In this document: positions 54,480 through 64,000 of the stretch, one piece after another
Layout of the letters: the number at the start of each line of letters is the position of its first letter
Numbering within the stretch: the first letter of the stretch is position 1
Assembly: GCA_963576725.1 (NCBI GenBank)
Contig: OY755241.1
Location: 28,584,853 to 28,648,852, forward strand
Reading direction: 5' to 3'
Source of the DNA: Azorinus chamasolen
Taxonomy: Eukaryota; Mollusca; Bivalvia; Cardiida; Solecurtidae
DNA: 64,000 nucleotides
The notes under the pieces: model-generated
What the model was told of the DNA's origin: nothing
Seen by the model: only the letters and a program-made list of their open reading frames with translations
The model's database searches: none
Position numbers and translations under genes: made by a program

Positions 54480-54805
54480 ATGTTGGATCCTACTCGGCCA
54501 CTCATCAGGGTCTAAATGCTGTTAGATGCCACTCGGCCACTCATCAGGGTATAAATGCAGTTAGATCCCACTCGGCAACTCATCAGGGTCTAAATGCTGT
54601 TAGATCCCACTAGGCAACTCATCAGGATCCAAGCTGGTTTCCAAATGCTGTTAGATCCTACTCGGCATCTCATCAGGATCCAAGCTGGTTTCCAACTGCT
54701 GTTAAATCCTACTCGGCGTCTCATCAGGATCCAAGCTGGTTTCCAAATGCTGTTAGATCCTACTCAGCGTCTCATCTGGATCCAAGCTGTTTTCCAAATG
54801 CTAAG
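54480..54805. repeat. Minisatellite from F-element cores (about 50-60 bp unit)
   Basis: Six or seven units of GCTGTTAGATCCTACTCGGC then TCTCATCAGGATCCAAGCTG and GTTTCCAAAT. CTCGGCGTCTCATCAGGATCCAA is the right half of the F palindrome. It lies 60 bp from an intact F copy. Confidence 0.85.
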
Positions 54806-54905
54806 CAGGTCGCGATAAGCATTACAAGGATGAAAATGCCAAATAATTAGTTATCGACTCTGCTACAGAAGCACAATTGCCATGTAAAATTCAATTTCTT
54901 ATCTT

Positions 54906-55140
54906 TTAACACATTGCCTCCTAGTGACGCATTTTTGCGCCTCTATAAAATTCACATTGTTAAACCATTGTGATAAATAGAGCATTTGTTCCTATAGGAG
55001 CAAATGCTCTATTTATCACAATGGTTTCAAACTACAAATTTCTAAAAACTTTCCTTTTCTCTAGTAAATGCTCCTTTTCGGTAGATTAATAAAAAAAAAA
55101 AAGGTTGGATCCAAATATAGCATAGAAGAGAATGAGTTAA
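54906..55140. mobile_element. Family E MITE, copy 15
   Basis: TTAACACATTGCCTCCTAGT ... GAAGAGAATGAGTTAA, apex TTCCTATAGGAGCA; an A run of 12 has grown in the right arm. Confidence 0.83.
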
Positions 55141-55282
55141 AGAACACTTATTATTTATGGATATACAGACACAGACTGGGTACCTTTTGCAAACAGTTTC
55201 GATCCAGATGAGATAGTACTTAGTTCCCTAAAACTTGAAGCAGACGACGCTTAACCCTTTCCCTGTTGAATATTCAGGTAGG

Positions 55283-55675
55283 AAATACTTACATGCCTAA
55301 ATGTTTAGATACTTAAATGCTTACATATTTGCATGCTTAGATGCTTATGCGCTTACATGCTTACATGCCTACATGCTTACATGCCTACATGCTCAGCCTA
55401 TTTTTCTGCCTAAAGTCCTTTATGCATACTATACATGCTTACATGCCTACATACCTATATGCCTATTGCCTACATACCTACATACATATAAGCATACACA
55501 CCTACATGCCTATATGCCTACACGTTGTGCCTACATATTGTGCCTATACGTATCAACATGTCTACATGCATGCATACATGTACGTAATTACCTACATGCC
55601 TACATACGTGCTAACATGCTTATATACTCAGCCTACTTGTCCTACCTGCATAACTGCATACCTACATGCTATGAC
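55283..55675. repeat. 8-bp degenerate repeat (TACATGCT / TACATGCC)
   Basis: Runs such as GCTTACATGCTTACATGCCT make His/Tyr/Leu-rich frames; not coding. Confidence 0.88.
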
Positions 55676-55760
55676 AGACATCAATTTGTTTTACATCAGA
55701 ATAAGAGTTTACCGTGCTATGTTTGGTAATTACTAATTTCTAACGAAACTCTAAATGAGC

Positions 55761-56413
55761 TAGGCTACAGTCCCACTAGCGTTTGCGATTGTTAGAGACC
55801 ACTGGCGACCTCTGAGGCCTTTGAAACCGGCGATAGTCTGCGATTTTCGGCTACTAAATTCCAAAAAATGATACACAATCACATTGGCGATGCATCTGCG
55901 ACCACCAGACAGGTTGTTGACGATCGTGCGCCAAGTCACTGGTATTCGTACGAAGGTTCCACAATCACTTCCGACCTGTTGTGTGGTCACGTGGTCTATG
56001 CCTTGTCACGGATAAAATTTAGGCTGTCGCTGGTGATCGCGCGACAGTCGTAGGTAATTGTAGAATGGTCGCTGATAGTCGTACGATTGAAGGGAAGATC
56101 ACCAACGATCAGTAAAAGATTGTTGGAGACCGTCGTACGACGATCGCACGATTAGCTAAAACCCTCTAAGGTTACCTCTTAAAGAATACCGGCGACCAGT
56201 TCGATCATAATGAGGTTGTTGTGCATGATCAACACCCTCTCTGCGACTGAAATTAGTCGCACGACAAGAAACGGTTACCAACGATTACTGAAGACCACCC
56301 GCGATTATCAGTGACTTGTCGTGCGACCTTCGTACGAATATAGGCGACAAGAGGTCGCTAGAAATCGTAAACAGGTCATAAGTGGTCGTAGACCTAGTGG
56401 AACTGGGCCCTGA
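55761..56413. mobile_element. DNA transposon rich in GTCGCACGAC subterminal motifs
   Basis: The ends AGGCTACAGTCCCACTAG and, in reverse complement, AGGGCCCAGTTCCACTAG are similar. The body is packed with CGAC/GTCG motifs on both strands (GGTCGCACGA, CGATTACC, GGCGACCAG), far more CpG than its surroundings. About 190 bp (56206-56397) is repeated directly at 56411-56596. The class is not clear to me. Confidence 0.5.
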
Positions 56414-56600
56414 GGTGGTTGTAATGATCAACAACCTCTCTACGACTGAAATACGACTGAAATTGGTCGCACGATTGGAAACGATTACCAACGATTACTG
56501 AAGACCACCCGCGATTAACAGTGACTTGTCGTGCGACCTTCGTACGAATATCGGCGACCAGTGGTCGATAGCAATCTTAAACAGGTCTTAAGTGGTGGAA
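56414..56600. repeat. Direct partial copy of the GTCGCACGAC-rich element
   Basis: It repeats the right part of the preceding element: GATGATCAACA, CGACTGAAAT, CACGATTGGAAACG, GAAGACCACCCGCGATTA and CCTTCGTACGAATAT all recur in the same order. It ends at AAGTGG near 56596. The duplication is slightly diverged. Confidence 0.65.
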
Positions 56601-56859
56601 GCCACACAACCGACCCCATCTGCTGGTAGTACCTATACACCGGTTGCTGGTGATATTGGATCTGTTACCATATCGACTATTTCCGATTTAGTCAAGTTTC
56701 TGAGGAGCTATTATGGTTCAAACAGTGTGGATCCTGATGAAACGCCGAGTGGTAAGTCTGATTCTCATCTGAAAACAAGCAATTACCAAGTGCGAGACGG
56801 GCCATGGATAGTGGAATAAGTGATATGTTACGGTAAAATGTCAGGTAACAAACATGTTG

Positions 56860-57090
56860 TATAACCCATTCCCTCATAGGCTATTTTTAGATCCAACCAC
56901 TTTGAATAAATCTACCGAAAAGGAGCATTAACTAGAGAAAAGGAAAATTTTATAATGTTGTAGTTCCAAACCTTTGTGATAAATAGAGCATTTGCTCATA
57001 TAGGAGCAAATGCTCTATTTATCACAATTGTTTCAATAGGTGATTTTTACAGAGGCGTAGAAAGGTGTTTTTTATGGAGGAAAGTGTTAA
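56860..57090. mobile_element. Family E MITE, copy 16
   Basis: Reverse orientation; TATAACCCATTCCCTCATAG ... ATGGAGGAAAGTGTTAA, core TTGCTCATATAGGAGCAA. Partner of copy 14 in the inverted duplication. Confidence 0.83.
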
Positions 57091-57391
57091 TACATACCTG
57101 AAATTATCAATTGCCGTAACCATTATTCAAGTTGAAATATTCCAAACGCAGTGGCACATAACGGGAATTCATCCTTTACTCCATAAATATGTCTTTTTAA
57201 CTTTTAACCCTTTACCCCGTGATTATTTACGTAACAAATAATGACATCATAGTAATTATCTAAATTATTTATTAGATTTATTCTTATATTGGCACATTGA
57301 GATATGAATACTTGACATAACGGAAACTAGACTCATATCTATATAAGTTTAGAAAACAAACAGAGCAGATCCAGACCAGACGATTCCTATA
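56860..57391. repeat. Right arm of the 0.5-kb inverted duplication
   Basis: Reverse complement partner of 53604-54107. It contains E element 56860-57090 and the start of D element 57205-57470, which is complete here but cut in the left arm. Confidence 0.8.
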
Positions 57392-57470
57392 CCCTGGTCT
57401 ACTATGTCTGAAGTTAGTCTATCCTATTTGCAAAGGCGTTGAAATGCGGATTTATGGAGAAAGGGTTAAC
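57205..57470. mobile_element. Family D MITE, copy 14
   Basis: TTAACCCTTTACCCCGTGAT ... TTTATGGAGAAAGGGTTAA. Core partly lost (CGATTCCTATACCCTGGTCT). Its left part is the outer half of the inverted duplication. Confidence 0.75.
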
Positions 57471-57964
57471 ACTTTTACGACCCCTATATGGGCTGTCTGA
57501 CCGGGGTCTGCCCTGTTGCGTATAAACTAATATATAACTGATTCTGTAGTTTTAACCATGGCTAATCTTTTTTTTGTGTTCAGATGCCTTACATAATTTC
57601 ATCTAATTAGTATTCAAAAGCCTGTCTGTTTTACTTTACTTAGAGTTATTACGGGTGAGTAGTGTTACTATATGAAGAATTTGAGCACACGTTCAAAGAA
57701 TCATTTCTCTCATACCAGATGGTGTCAGTTTATTCTCTGCAAATTTAATTGAATTAAGTGAAATCATCAACAATTTATTTCAGGGAGGCATATGTGTGTG
57801 TACGTGCGATATATGACACCAAACTACACATGTGATAGATTACACAAAGGTGCACGTGCGATACATTACACTGAAGTACAAGTGCGATGCATTACATCAG
57901 ATATACTATAAAGGTTGCATTATAACACATTCCCATGCTGAAAAAAACAACCCAGTTCAAGCTT

Positions 57965-58199
57965 TTAACCCTTCGCTTGCTAATCACGTCAATATACCTA
58001 CCTGTAAATAGTGAAGACCCAGATGAGACAGCTCCTGCAGGAGCTGTCTCATCAGGGTCTGCACTATTTACAAATTGATCGTGCAACCAGTGCACTCCAC
58101 AGCAGTTATTTCACAACGAAATGCGTGTACACAGTGATACAACAGGGCATGTGTAAAGAAGGAGACATGTATTTTAAATTTCAGCAAGAGAAGGGTTAA
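57965..58199. mobile_element. Family G MITE, copy 5
   Basis: TTAACCCTTCGCTTGCTAAT ... AGCAAGAGAAGGGTTAA, full centre as in copy 2. An F-like fragment (TTGCGTCTCATTTTGAATCC) follows at about 58230. Confidence 0.87.
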
Positions 58200-58527
58200 G
58201 AGTCTATTAACAGACGGTCTAACAGATTGGTTTGCGTCTCATTTTGAATCCAGACTGTCTATAAGTGCCATTCAATTGCGCTTAGCATATTGTTAGACTT
58301 GGTACATATGTTTAGTACACTTATCACAATGGAAGCTGAGTTGGTTTCGTCAGTCCAAAAAGTATAGGTTTTTATATAACCTAACACATGGAGGTTGAGT
58401 GTAGGTTGTGTATCTTATCATGTTCAATACAGTTGTCACAAACGAGACGAGTGTTGTACGTGCGTAAGATTGTGTATTTAAGACAATTATTGCAACATCA
58501 ATGGCGTTTTGAGCCGATCGTTTAGCA

Positions 58528-58596
58528 CGCCTGTGTGTGTGCTTGTGTGCGTGCGTGCATGTGCATGCGTGTGCGCTTATGTGTGCGTGTGTGTAG
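58528..58596. repeat. (GT/GC)n-rich microsatellite
   Basis: CCTGTGTGTGTGCTTGTGTG and GCGTGCGTGCATGTGCATGC. Confidence 0.85.
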
Positions 58597-58935
58597 CAGT
58601 TACCACCATGTATAATTAGCGCATGCATACGATCATGTAAAGTATGGTTGCCACAATGGAGGATGCCGGCATGCGTGTGCCCTTTTGTGTGTCCTTCAAC
58701 TTTGTCCACGTCATATCATTATTTACATGGATACAATACAAGATATTTTGACACTATCGTGCTTACTTGGTGATTTCCGACTGGAAACGCACCTCGTATA
58801 CATTAGTACCATAGTAAAATTAATTTACTTCGATGAATTTATCTCTTTGTTGTGCCAGGGTCCGGGGTTATAAAACTTCAGAGTCTTGAGTTCATTATCT
58901 GGTATATGAACTCAGCATCTGACCAATCAGGCTCC

Positions 58936-59066
58936 GAGGTTATAAAGCTTTTTGCTTGAGTCTGAGGTCATTCTCAAGCATCTGACTGGTCTGATTCTGA
59001 GCTTGCTCAGAATCTGACCAATCAGATACTTGAGAATGATCTCAGACTCAGAAGCTTTGTAACCTT
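58936..59066. repeat. Hairpin built of CTGACCAATCAG / CTGAG repeats
   Basis: GAGGTTATAAAGCTTTTTGC ... GATTCTGAGC returns as GCTCAGAATC ... GAAGCTTTGTAACCTT. A third partial copy precedes it (58866-58935, with TCTGACCAATCAGGCTCC) and GAGAATGATCTCAA follows. Confidence 0.75.
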
Positions 59067-59419
59067 GGACCCAGATAGTTGAGAATGATCTCAACGAGTT
59101 TACAGCGGAAAGGTTTTCAGTACAAAGCAATCTTATTTTCCGAATCATGTTATAACCATCGTGGCTTTGCGCCACGCCTGTTGAAAACGTTTTATGTAAA
59201 GACCTCGGGAACCAGCTATGCATTTTCGCATTTTTAGGATGATTATGACGGGTCTTTACATATCTATTATGTTTCCCTCTGAAATCTCTACGAAAAATGT
59301 CAGATTAGACTGGTGCATTCGACCAAACTTTCGATTAAACAATTCTGAAATTCGACGGACAAGTCTCGCATTTTTCGCCAACAAAGCGCTAAATAATACC
59401 CCATACCGTTTACCGGTGT

Positions 59420-59632
59420 TACAGTAAAACCTGTAATATTCAAAATGTTAGTACATAATAATTTGACATTTTCAGGCAGGTGACTGCTTAATGCAGAGTG
59501 AAAGTCATGCAGAAAGCTCTTATTAGGAGCTTTCTGTATGCCTCTCACCCTGCATTAAGCTGTCACCTGTCTTAAAGATAGACATATAATTATACATATT
59601 TTATTGTTCGAATAATCGAGATGTTACTGTAT
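59420..59632. mobile_element. Family B MITE, copy 3
   Basis: Slightly diverged ends (ACAGTAAAACCTGTAATATT / AATAATCGAGATGTTACTGT) around AAAGCTC-TTATTA-GGAGCTTTC. The GGTGACTGCTTAATGCA subterminal repeat is intact. Confidence 0.78.
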
Positions 59633-59956
59633 ATGACTTAAGGCACAGTTTACTGGTTTCGTAGTCTGGCGATCTGTAGAATAATAACACTTGCCTATCG
59701 TTTTAGTTTTGTTTGGTTAACATTAATTAGAATATTTCACTGAGAACTTGATAATGATAAATTCACGTTAGCTATCGGAGATCGTCGAGGTGGAGTTGCT
59801 TATCAAAATGAGAGGTCAGTCAAGTAGGATTAGATTTCTTGTTAATAATTTATTAATTTCATTCTCAGTAACTATGGAGGCAATATAAACTTTTGGGAGT
59901 TACATCTCGTACTTTGGAAATAAAGAACGAATAAATAAACGGTTGTATTAAAACAA

Positions 59957-60150
59957 AACGATTAGGACTGAGTGATAGATTACGATTAGGGCGGAGTGAT
60001 ACATTTCCATTATGGCGGAGTGATACATTACGATAAGTGCGGAGTGATGCATTACAATTAGGGCAGAGTGATACATTACGATTAGGGAGCATTGATACAT
60101 TGCAATTAGGGCGGAGTGATACATTTCGATCAGGGCGGAGTGATACATTT
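59957..60150. repeat. 24-26-bp minisatellite (ACATTACGATTAGGGCGGAGTGAT)
   Basis: About eight units with substitutions; ends just before the 33-bp satellite. Confidence 0.9.
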
Positions 60151-60194
60151 AATATATGCATGTTGTAATTGTTTCAATGTTGCGATCACACTTC

Positions 60195-61320
60195 GATGGT
60201 TATTGTTTCACTGTTGCCGCCAGATTTCAGTGATTACTGTCTCATTGTTGCATCTGATGTCATTGGCTACTGTCCTATTGCTGCATCTGATTTCAGTGGT
60301 TACTGCCCCACTGCTGCATCTGAATTCGGTGGTGTTTGTCTCCCTGCTGTATATGATTTCAGTGGTTACTGTCTCCCTGCTGCATCTGATTTCAGTGGTT
60401 ACTGTCTCCCTGCTGTATCTGATTTCAGTGGTTACTGTCTCCCTGCTGCATCTGATTTCAGTGGTTACTGTCTCCCTGCTGTATCTGATTTCAGTGGTTA
60501 CTGTCTCACTGCTGAATCTGATTTCAGTGGTTAATGTCTCCCTGCTGCATCTGATTTCAGTGGTTACTGTCTCCCTGCTGTATCTGATTTCAGTGGTTAA
60601 TGTCTCCCTGCTGCATCTGATTTCAGTGGTTACTGTCTCTCTTCTGCATCTGATTTCAGTGGTTACTGTCTCACTGCTGAATCTGATTTCAGTGGTTACT
60701 GTCTCCCTTCTGCATCTGATTTCAGTGGTTACTGTCTCACTGCTGCATCTGATTTCAGTCGTTACTCTCTCACTGCTGCATCTGATTTCAGTGGTTACTG
60801 TCTCACTGCTGCATCTGATTTCAGTTGTTACTGCCCCACTGCTGCATCTGAATTCAGTGGTTTCTGTCTCTTGTTGCATCACATGTCAGTGGTTACAGTC
60901 TCACTGCTGCATCTGATTTCAGCGGTTACTGTCTCACTGCTGCATCTGATTTCAGCGGTTACTGTCTCCCTGCTGCACCAGATTTCAGCGGTTACTGTCT
61001 CCTTGTTGCATCAGATTTCAGTGGATACTGTCCCACTGTTTCATCAGATTTCAGTGGTTACTGTCTCTTCGCTGCATCAGACTTCAGTGGTTACTGCCTT
61101 ACTGTTGCATCAGATTTCAGTGATTGCTATCTCACTGTTGCGTCATATTTTAATGATTCTGCCCACTGTTGCATCATATTTCAGAGGTGCTATCCCTCTG
61201 TTGCATCATATTTCAGTGGTACTGTCCCACTGCTGCATCATATTTTAATGGTTACTGTCTCCTTGTTGCATCATATTTCAGTGGTAACTGTCTTACTGTT
61301 ATATCAGATTTGAATGGCGA
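60195..61320. repeat. 33-bp satellite (GATTTCAGTGGTTACTGTCT + CCCTGCTGCATCT)
   Basis: About 33 units. The length is divisible by three, so a frame of 11-residue repeats (LLHLISVVTVS) stays open for 266 codons on plus and one for 224 on minus. There is no signal of selection that I can see. Units after about 61130 are shorter and diverged. Confidence 0.92.
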
Positions 61321-61954
61321 TGATTATCTAACGCTCAATATAACGTGTTATTTTTCACTGTTTTATTATTTTGAGCTGACAACCACAGTGCATGGGGTGA
61401 AAACAGTTTTAACTGTATTACCCCATAAACGAGCTGCTTAATGCCGAAACAGATGCACATAAATCTTCATATCCGAAAAGGATGCGCAGCAATGCGAGGG
61501 GATTCATAGGTTTTCCAGGCACCGGTTGCTTTCCACATGCTTAGTTTGAAGTATTATTGGATGAAAACTCATGATGTGATCTTTTGTTTCAGTTAGATTA
61601 TTTCTTATCTAATGTTGACCCAATTTTACACCGGTTAACCAAGGTCGGTCGGAACTTCAAACAAAATGCAAAATTAAACATGCAGCGCTCCGCTAACACT
61701 GGCCGTTTCCCGCAAACGGTAGCTAGTTGTGAAAATGTCGACATTCGGGGACATTTTGGAAGAAGAATAATGAATTAGTATTTTTGTTCTCGAAAATAGA
61801 TACTCGCTTAGTACAAAATGTGATTTCCTATGAATAGCACGTTGTATAGAGCATTAGGTAATACAACAGTTATTTCATGTGTTCAACTGTTGCCTGAGAC
61901 TGACGGCATTGTTGTATAAAATTTCATCAATGTTTACTGTTTCTCTGTAAACAA

Positions 61955-64000
61955 TAGACGTCAGTGGTTACTGTTTCTCTATTGCGTTTATACTTCAGTG
62001 GTTACTGTCTCTCTGTTGCCAATATTTCGCCAGTGGTTACTGTCTTTCTTTTACGTTCATGTGTCAGTGGTTACTGTCTCTCTATTGCGTTCATACCTCA
62101 GTGGTTACTGTCTCTCTGTTGCCAATATTACGCCAGTGGTTACTGTCTCTCTATTGCGTTCATACTTCAGTGGTTACTGTCTGTCTGTTGCCAGTATTAT
62201 GCCAGTGGTTACTGTCTCTCTGTTGCCAATATTACGCCAGTGGTTACTGTCTCTCTATTGCGTTCATACTTCAGTGGTTACTGTCTCTCTGTTGCCAATA
62301 TTACACCATTGGTTACTGTCTCCCTGTTGCCAATATTTCGCCAGTAGTTACTGTCTGTCTGTTGCCAATATTACACCATTAGTTACTGTCTGTCTGTTGC
62401 CAATATTACACCATTGGTTACTGTCTCCCTGTTGCCAATATTTCGCCAGTGGTTACTGTCTGTCTGTTGCCAATATTACACCATTAGTTACTGTCTGTCT
62501 GTTGCCAATATTACACCATTGGTTACTGTCTGTCTGTTGCCAATATTACACCATTGGTTACTGTCTGTCTGTTGCCAATATTACACCATTGGTTACTGTC
62601 TCTCTGTTGCCAATATTACACCATTGGTTACTGTCTCTCTGTTGCCAATATTTCGCCAGTGGTTACTGTCTCTCTGTTGCCAATATTTCGCCAGTGGTTA
62701 CTGTCTGTCTGTTGCCAATATTACACCATTGGTTACTGTCTCTCTGTTGCCAATATTACACCATTAGTTACTGTATCTCTGTTACGCTCATACTTCAGTG
62801 GTTACTGTCTGTCTGTTGCCAGTATTATGCCAGTAGTTACTGTCTCTCTGTTGCCAATATTACACCATTGGTTACTGTCTGTCTGTTGCCAGTATTATGC
62901 CAGTGGTTACTGTCTGTCTGTTGCCAATATTACACCATTGGTTACTGTCTGTCTGTTGCCAGTATTATGCCAGTGGTTACTGTCTGTCTGTTGCCAGTAT
63001 TACACCATTGGTTACTGTCTGTCTGTTGCCAATATTACACCATTAGTTACTGTCTGTCTGTTGCCAATATTACACCATTAGTTACTGTATCTCTGTTACG
63101 CTCATACTTCAGTGGTTACTGCCTGTATTACGTCTGTGTTTATTGTTTGTATGTTGCCATTATTACGTCAGTGTCTAATGTTAGTCTGTTGACAATATTA
63201 CGCCTGTGTTTACTGCTTTGTCTGTTGCCAATATTACGTCTGTGTTTACTGTCTGTCTGTTGATAATATCACGTCTGTGTTTACTGTCTGTCTGTTGCCA
63301 GACAGTGGTTAGTGTTGGTCTGTTGCCAATATCACGTCAGTGTTTACTGTCTGTCTGTTGACAATATTATGTCAGTGTTAACTGTCTGTCCGTTGATAAT
63401 ATTACGTCAGTGGTTACTGTCCGTCTGTTGACAATATCACCTCAGTGGTTACTGTCGCTTTGTAGATAAAATACATCATTTGTAGCTGTTCCTCTATTAC
63501 GACCATACTTGAGTGGTTACTATCTTCATTTTGTCACCAGGCTTTAGTGGTTACTGTCTCCCTGTTGTCACCAGACTACAGTGGTTATTGCCACCCTGTT
63601 GCCACCAGATTTCAACTATTACTGTTTCCCTGTAGACAATAGACGTCAGTGGTTACTGTCGCTCAATTACGATTATACTGCAGTTGGTACTGTATCTCTG
63701 CAGCGTTCATACTTCAGTGGTTACTATCTCTCTGTTACCAATATAACGTCGGCGGTTATTGTCTTGTAGACAAAATTCCTCAGTGGTTACTGTCACTCTA
63801 TTACGATCAATGGTTGTCGTAACTATATCTGTTGCCAGTATTACACCAGTGGTTACTGTCTCCTTGTAGACAACATACTTAATTGGTACCTGTCGCATGT
63901 TACGACCATTATTCAGTTGTTACTTTTTCCACGCCCGTAGACAATATTCCTCAGTGGTTACCGTCCATCTGTTGCCAAAATTACGCCAGTAGGTACATTT
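61955..64000. repeat. 35-bp satellite (GTTGCCAATATTACGCCAGT + GGTTACTGTCTCTCT), runs off the window
   Basis: More than 50 units. They are regular at 61960-63110, where three sequence variants (CCAATATTACACCATT, CCAATATTTCGCCAGT, GTTCATACTTCAGT) alternate, and diverged after that. It shares CAGTGGTTACTGTCTC with the 33-bp satellite. The 421-codon frame at 61998-63263 comes from the repeat, rotating through all three frames. Confidence 0.92.

Larger units (their letters stand above)
58232..59419. other. Unique sequence apart from a microsatellite and hairpin
   Basis: Nothing supportable at 58232-58527, 58597-58865 and 59067-59419. 59633-59956 and 61321-61954 also lack recognisable features. 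Confidence 0.35.

Noticed and set aside
56592..56819. Frame including VEATQPTPSAGSTYTPVAGD
   Set aside because: Looks protein-like but ends in translated F-element core (NSVDPDETPS) and has no clear splice sites; kept out for lack of support.
60116..60916. 266-codon plus-strand frame and its 224-codon antisense partner
   Set aside because: Both are produced by a 33-bp tandem unit whose length is a multiple of three; no independent coding sign.
61998..63263. 421-codon frame, longest plus-strand ORF
   Set aside because: Runs entirely through the 35-bp satellite; the frame rotates with each unit and stays open only because the unit lacks stops.

Overview
The window is non-coding-rich DNA from a metazoan nuclear genome. 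The signs are spliced exons with canonical GT/AG sites, a tRNA-headed SINE, an L1/Tx1-like LINE, many short DNA transposons, microsatellites and no bacterial gene layout. Repeat style and gene sparsity fit a marine or freshwater mollusc, most likely a bivalve. That is inference; nothing here fixes the species.

The one host gene I can support lies on the minus strand. Three coding exons (36900-36762, 30120-29995, 26771-26620) join in phase 1-1 into a 138-residue protein. It has a signal peptide, basic cleavage sites and a C-terminal LPSLRF-Gly-Arg amidation site, which is the plan of a secreted neuropeptide prohormone. A plausible promoter and non-coding first exon lie at 50366-50528 (inverted CCAAT, CRE, E-box, TATA, splice donor), so the gene could span about 24 kb with introns full of transposons. 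A second, weaker candidate is a short first exon on the plus strand at 28394, inside the last intron.

Most of the window is built from small palindromic elements. One set (called D, E, F, G and H here) has TTAACCC...GGGTTAA ends and TTAA target duplications, as in piggyBac-type MITEs. Another set (A, B, C, I, J) has TACAGTAAAACC...GGTTTTACTGTA ends with TA targets, as in pogo/Tc1-type MITEs. Several families with different ends share the same hairpin apex, GCTCC-TATA-GGAGC or a close variant. Nested copies give in-window empty sites that confirm the target sequences.

Other mobile DNA: a 1.56-kb hAT-like element (34159-35717), a Kolobok-like TTAA element (24600-25102), a 1.86-kb fold-back element with 667-bp arms and a target duplication (37818-39678), an inverted duplication at 53.6/57.4 kb, a GTCGCACGAC-rich element (55761-56413) and a 5'-truncated LINE (18599-20658).

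Tandem arrays are abundant. Some are clearly born from MITE ends or cores (9.6, 30.4, 54.5 kb). An 18-bp array at 17.4-21.6 kb has been hit by four different elements. The last 3.8 kb (60.2-64.0) is two related 33-bp and 35-bp satellites whose long open frames are by-products of the repeat. Layout: 0-12.6 kb repeats and arrays; 12.9-17.2 MITEs; 17.4-21.6 array with LINE and SINE; 22-26 mostly unique; 26.3-37 neuropeptide gene with MITE-filled introns; 37-50 fold-back and MITEs; 50.4 putative promoter; 50.6-59.6 MITEs, inverted duplication and arrays; 60-64 satellite.
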